From Icerya purchasi (taxonomy: Eukaryota; Arthropoda; Insecta; Hemiptera; Monophlebidae): a stretch of 64,000 bases of DNA. Positions 59,048-64,000 of this stretch are shown here, one piece after another; within the stretch, counting starts at the first letter, position 1, and every line of letters starts with the position of its first letter. The stretch covers positions 103,104,393 to 103,168,392 of the forward strand of contig CM077115.1 of NCBI GenBank assembly GCA_039619475.1. Reading direction: 5' to 3'. A program made the position numbers and the translations under genes. The notes beneath the pieces are model-generated. The model ran no database searches. It saw only the letters and a program-made list of their open reading frames with translations, and was not told the origin of the DNA.

Positions 59048-59932
59048 CAGTGATAAATCCAGTGGGTGTTTGTGGAGGGGAGGGGGCAATACTCCCCTAG
59101 AACTCTGAAATTGCCACTTCAGAACTTAATACAAACTGTTTAAAAATGCAGCAATTTAATAGGAAATAAAATTCTTTTTATTCGCTTTGTTTACAATTAT
59201 GTCAAAAGTTGCTACCAAAACATTTTGAAATGATTCAGTTAGTCGTATATTTTTAAATTTCAAAATTACAAGATTTATTTTTGACGGAAAAATGAAACTT
59301 CATAAAATAACAATAAAAAAAAATGATCATTTAAAATTTGACTTTGACGTTTGCTTGTTATTCTATGAAAAAATTGATATACTTTTATTGCAAATGTGCG
59401 AAAAATGTAAAATACTGACGAGCCAGAAAAAATATTAGCTGCAGTTAGTATTTTTTGTCAGTGTAAACAGGAACTATCAGGGTTCACGTCGATCTATTTA
59501 TCATTAATATCAATAAATTATTTTTAAAGGATTCTTTTCGGTTTTCATTTATTCTTTTTTTTTTTTTAAAACAACATGATCTATAGACAACTTCATTTCG
59601 GTCTCTGTTGCTTTTTTCTTGTTTTTTATTTCGATAAAGAACCCATTAGAATGTTTTTACAATATATTTTTTAATGCTTCAATTAGAACTAATAATTTTA
59701 AAACCAATTGAGAAAACATTGTTGCTTGTAATCGGTTATTTTACTTAAAATTTATAGTTCTCATTTTTTTTCATATTTTAAATTACATAATTAATCATTT
59801 TTTTACACATCTGGTTTTATTGAGGAATATCTCAGAAAAAATTTTCTCGGTAAAAATATAAAAAAAACTCAGCCCCTCCAAGAACATAAATCCCCCCCCC
59901 CCCACAGAAACAGATTCCTGAATTCATCCCTG
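59048..59932. mobile_element. hAT-like non-autonomous element
   Basis: The left end CAGTGATAAATCCAG and the inverted right end CAGGGATGAATTCAG match at 12 of 15 positions, and both run into G-rich (GTGGAGGGG / GTGGGGGGG) subterminal sequence. The flanking octamers CTTAACGC (59040-59047) and CTCAGCGC (59933-59940) match at 6 of 8, consistent with an aged 8-bp hAT target duplication. The 885-bp interior is AT-rich without coding capacity. Different ends from the hAT at 27965-28591. Confidence 0.75.
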
Positions 59933-62900
59933 CTCAGCGCCAACGTTTATATCGCAAAAATAAAGTAAAAACGATCGAAAACAAATAACAGAACACTCGA
60001 CGACTGTAAACCATTAAACAGTAAAATATTTTTAAGTAATTTCGCCAGTTCTACTATCGGTTAGTAAATTTCTGTCATTTGACGGTGTTATGTAAGAAAC
60101 ATCAACTGAGAGGATTGGTTGTATTAAAAAAAAAAAATCGTAAAATTTTAATTTTTTTAATAAATAAATGCACATATAATAAATACCCAAACTAACAAAC
60201 CATTAATAAATAATTTAATGAAGAAAAAAAGAAAATTTTTATCCATACATTTTCCAGCAGTAAAACAAAATTTGTTTAAATTCCCTTTATTCTACGTCAA
60301 TTTGTTTCTATCGTAATCAGGAAAAATTAGTTTACATATATATGTATATATAATAATAATTTACCTTAATATTTTAACAGCAGAAATAAATTGTTTCTTT
60401 TATAAATACAAATTTAGCATACTTTAAAGATAAGTAAATGTCTTTTAATAATAAAATAATATTACACAATGCTCTTAAAACAAATAAAATTAAATTAAAC
60501 TAATTAAATAAAAACGTTCCTTTAATATTCGGTCATGATAAAAAAGAAATAACTCTAAAAGCTGGCATACATCTTCAAACCACGACATGACCGTCATACT
60601 GGTTTAGTAAAGCTATATATACATGTATTATTTTTGTTACAATCAGTATTAGGTTTTCTTTAAACTTTGAATGCCTACCACCGCTAAAGTACGAAATTTG
60701 TTTTCGTCGGTAAATATTACCCGTTCCACTAATTTGTACTACTCCGAATAAGCTTTTTAGAAAGTTTGAAACATTTTTTTCGAGAAATTCTTGAATTAAA
60801 ACTATATTTTCAAATTAATTATTGTACTATTTGATGGTTCGAAGTTTTCTTAAGTTGTTTTAGCATTTTTTGGCACATTAATCCGTGGATGCTTTTTAAT
60901 ACATCTGATCATAAATCAATTATCCTGTTTAGTCAAACCTGCTGGTTTTCTGTCCGGCTGAATTGATTTAACCTTACTTTCGAACTTTAAAAGTCTTACA
61001 ATATAAGCAACTTTTTTTTTTTGCGTAACTATAGTTTCCTCTTGATTTTTCGATATGAACAAACCCTTCACACGACAAAATACGAGTATTATTAATTGAC
61101 GCACAGTAGAGTATAATTTTTATTTTTTCGAAGCATGCTTTTAAACGCTTTCTTTGTAACAACTAATTAAGTGTGTAAATGTTCTATACACATAATATAA
61201 TGTGCAGTATAGTAAAAAATTCGTTATATTGCAAATGGATTACGCAAATCCGAGTGAATTGAACACAAGAAATTGTTTGCTGACCTAAATCTTCGCTGAC
61301 CGATTATAGAAGCAATGCAAAGAAATGGCAATGTTATTTTTTTATTCAATTATTTTGTTTTAATTTAACTCAAAACATTACTTTTCTTTTTGAATAATTA
61401 TCTCTTAAGAATATTATTTAACATTATTTTTTTGTTAAAAAATTTTTACCTATTTTTAAACTATGCTAAATTTATATTTATAAAAGAAAAATTTAATTTA
61501 TTTCTTATGTCGAAATATTAAAGTAAAATATAAAACATCTGGTATATATCTTAAATTCACATTTGTTAATCAAGGAAGAAGTTTCGCTACTAATCTACCG
61601 ATAATTATGATTAAAAATTTACAAAATATGAGAATTTAAAATTTAAGATCTGCTTTAGATTATACTATAAAATAAAAAGTTCATTCTATAAACAATTATA
61701 AAACATATCATACAGTCAAATAATTTGCGCATCATCTGTTTGTAATAATTTAATTGATACAAATTTAAGTTAGACTGCGAAGGGATTATTGACGATAAAA
61801 ATTTAACTTTTGTATTTCTTCAACCCTCGGGCAAATTATTGTATTTTTCTTTAGATAAATAAACTTTTCCGAAATCTGAGACCAGTACTGCTCTCTTGAC
61901 TCAGAATGGTGACTATGTAAGTATTTTGGCCTATGTGTAGGTCTTAGGAAAATATTTCATTGTGAATAATTAAGCTCTGCAAAATGTATGAATTATTGAG
62001 ATTGCGTTTTCTGTATGATTTCACTTTAGTAGCCATTTTAGAAACACCATTTATTCGCCTAAAAACAATGCTGGTAAAATTCCAAATCGATAATTTTACG
62101 AGCCATCAGTGTGATATTCGTAACTGTTCAAGTACAATTTCAATATGTATTGTTGAATTCATATAGAATAATAAAAGTAGACCTATAATGATTTTAAATC
62201 GACTGAAATAATTAAACGAGTCAATAATTCCTTTTTCATTATCAAAAAAAATCTAATATCTCAATTACAGTCTTTATTTGTGAATTTTTTATTAGTAATT
62301 TAAAATACATACTTTTATAAAGAACTTTTTGCCTTTCCTATTTTTGAAACCCATTTTCCTCTCTTCCGGTTACCTAAATCTAATTTTATCCCATCCTAAG
62401 CAAAATTTTTCACTTCATTGTCCAGATTATCATAAATTTAAATGCTAACAATACTAATAAGTCACTATAAATTTTTTTACATTATAATACGCGATAATCA
62501 TTCTAAAAACTATTTCATTTAAACATACAAAATTTATAAACACTACCTACACATGTACATTTATCTAATGCTAAATATATATAATTTAAAATATTTACAC
62601 AAGCATTTACATATAGTAATATTTATTAGAGAAATGAAAAATATTAAATAACGGTTTCAACCATTTTTCACTTGTTTCCGTCATTTCATTTACAAGATTT
62701 CCTACTGTTAAACTGATAATCTAGTTAAAATCTCGATAACTCTACGTTCTTTATGTTCCGATATTTATTTTTAATGTTAACATAAATAAGTTGTAAAAAA
62801 CAGTAATAAAAACTCATCCCTTCTTTCGCAATATTCAAAAACAATCTCATAACGTTATTATGTCTAAAAATTAGCGAATAAAATTTCATTTATCTTTACA

Positions 62901-64000
62901 TCCCGAAATACCGTTCACTTTAATTAGATTTTACTTTATTATAAAAATTTTTGATCTCAAAAAATGGATTACATATCTCATACTTTGCGCTAAAGTTTTC
63001 AAGAAATTGATCAAACTTGCAGGTAATAATAATTTGAAGTATTTTTCGAGTTCACTGTCTTCTTTCTAATTTGTTAAGAGTATGTGAAATGGCCACAAAT
63101 AATTATTAAATCATCGGCGAAATTCAAATTTTGAATCAGATGGGAAAATCTATATCCCACGACACAATGAAATACTTCTTGCTAAAAAAAAAAAAATCCC
63201 TATTTATTATCTTATCTTTCAATTTCTTCACAGTTCGCATTTACCTCGAACGCCATTGAATATAAATTCGTGAGATTAATAGTTAGAACCACCACATTCT
63301 CCTATATGTTTTCTCTTTTAGAACCCACTTAGACTTTTAACTTTACCTCTATTTCAAAACCCTTAAATTCTTTCAGTCAATACAACAGGACCATCGACAT
63401 ACATAAATATTATACGTGATTAATTAACATTACAACATATACTACAAGATCATTTAAAATATTAAAGCTTTTGTAGCTCATAACAAATTCCACGCACTAC
63501 AACCACTGTTTAAACTATTGCTTCCTTGTAAAATTTATCGTTTATTATACCTATATAATAATAGCTTTACATACTAAAATTAATATATGGAATTGCCTTT
63601 TTATAGTATCTGTTGAATTTATTTCACATTTAAAACTACTTTAACTCTTTTTTTCTCTTTCTAATATCTTCTCCAATTTAGTTACTTCAAATTACATACT
63701 TCTAAAAAATATTCTAATAGAGTTAACGTCTATCAGAAAACTATTTTTTATAGAAATGTGTTCAGACTTAGTGAAAAAATTTAATTTGTGAGTTTTAATA
63801 ATGCTACACGAAAAAACATCGAATGAATGATAACCGAATCTTGGACGTCAAATTAATACATTATGTATAAGTAGTACAATTATTTTAATATAAAAGAAAT
63901 ATTTGACTAATAGTAGCTTACTTCAGATTATTTTACTAAATATTTTACCATTGCAAGAAAACTAATACATACGTACAAATATAATATCACTGGTGTGGTC
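59933..64000. other. AT-rich DNA, nothing recognised
   Basis: Over 70% A+T by eye with scattered short frames (60-62 codons at 60916-61162 and 61984-62166) that lack domains or splice context. No repeat boundary seen. Confidence 0.5.

Overview
This is an AT-rich (roughly 70% A+T by eye) eukaryotic nuclear segment, almost certainly from an arthropod and most likely an insect with a large, repeat-loaded genome. The reasons are the mix of Jockey-like, R1-like, RTE-like and RNase H-bearing LINEs with piggyBac, mariner and hAT relics; tRNA-derived SINE heads; microsatellites; an animal-type NADP-dependent isocitrate dehydrogenase; and only one clearly intact host gene in 64 kb. No bacterial operon, rRNA, complete tRNA gene or CRISPR array was seen.

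Layout. 0.6-2.6 kb is a 51-bp minisatellite with higher-order organisation. 3.6-4.4 kb is a mariner-like element that has lost its catalytic core. 7.9-12.6 kb is a nest: a TTAA-flanked piggyBac split by an antisense R1-like LINE, which is itself split by a ~510-bp mariner-derived hairpin and by a short LINE 3' end. 14.7-16.8 kb is a second TTAA-flanked piggyBac, decayed into several frames. 17.7-22.1 kb holds a Jockey-like LINE end, an RTE-like LINE that inserted into an endonuclease relic and left a ~14-bp target duplication, and another R1-like scrap. At 22.2-22.5 kb is a candidate terminal exon of an unrecognised host gene. 22.6-23.6 kb is an element with ~300-bp inverted arms. 25-32 kb carries LINE relics, a hAT with its 8-bp target duplication, an AT-rich hairpin and a 5'-truncated LINE with a poly-A tail. 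34.7-38.3 kb is the most complete LINE (endonuclease, reverse transcriptase, RNase H). 38-56 kb is mostly unannotatable AT-rich DNA with LINE scraps at 49.8-51.7 kb and a hammerhead-ribozyme-like motif at 48.7 kb. 56.7-58.3 kb is the isocitrate dehydrogenase gene on the minus strand, and a second hAT-like element lies at 59.0-59.9 kb.

The transposons are not a working system together; they record successive insertions. The only gene with a confident cellular role is Idh (isocitrate + NADP+ to 2-oxoglutarate + CO2 + NADPH). Its coding region appears to have a single intron near the 5' end and a mitochondrial-type leader followed by an internal Met that could start a cytosolic form.
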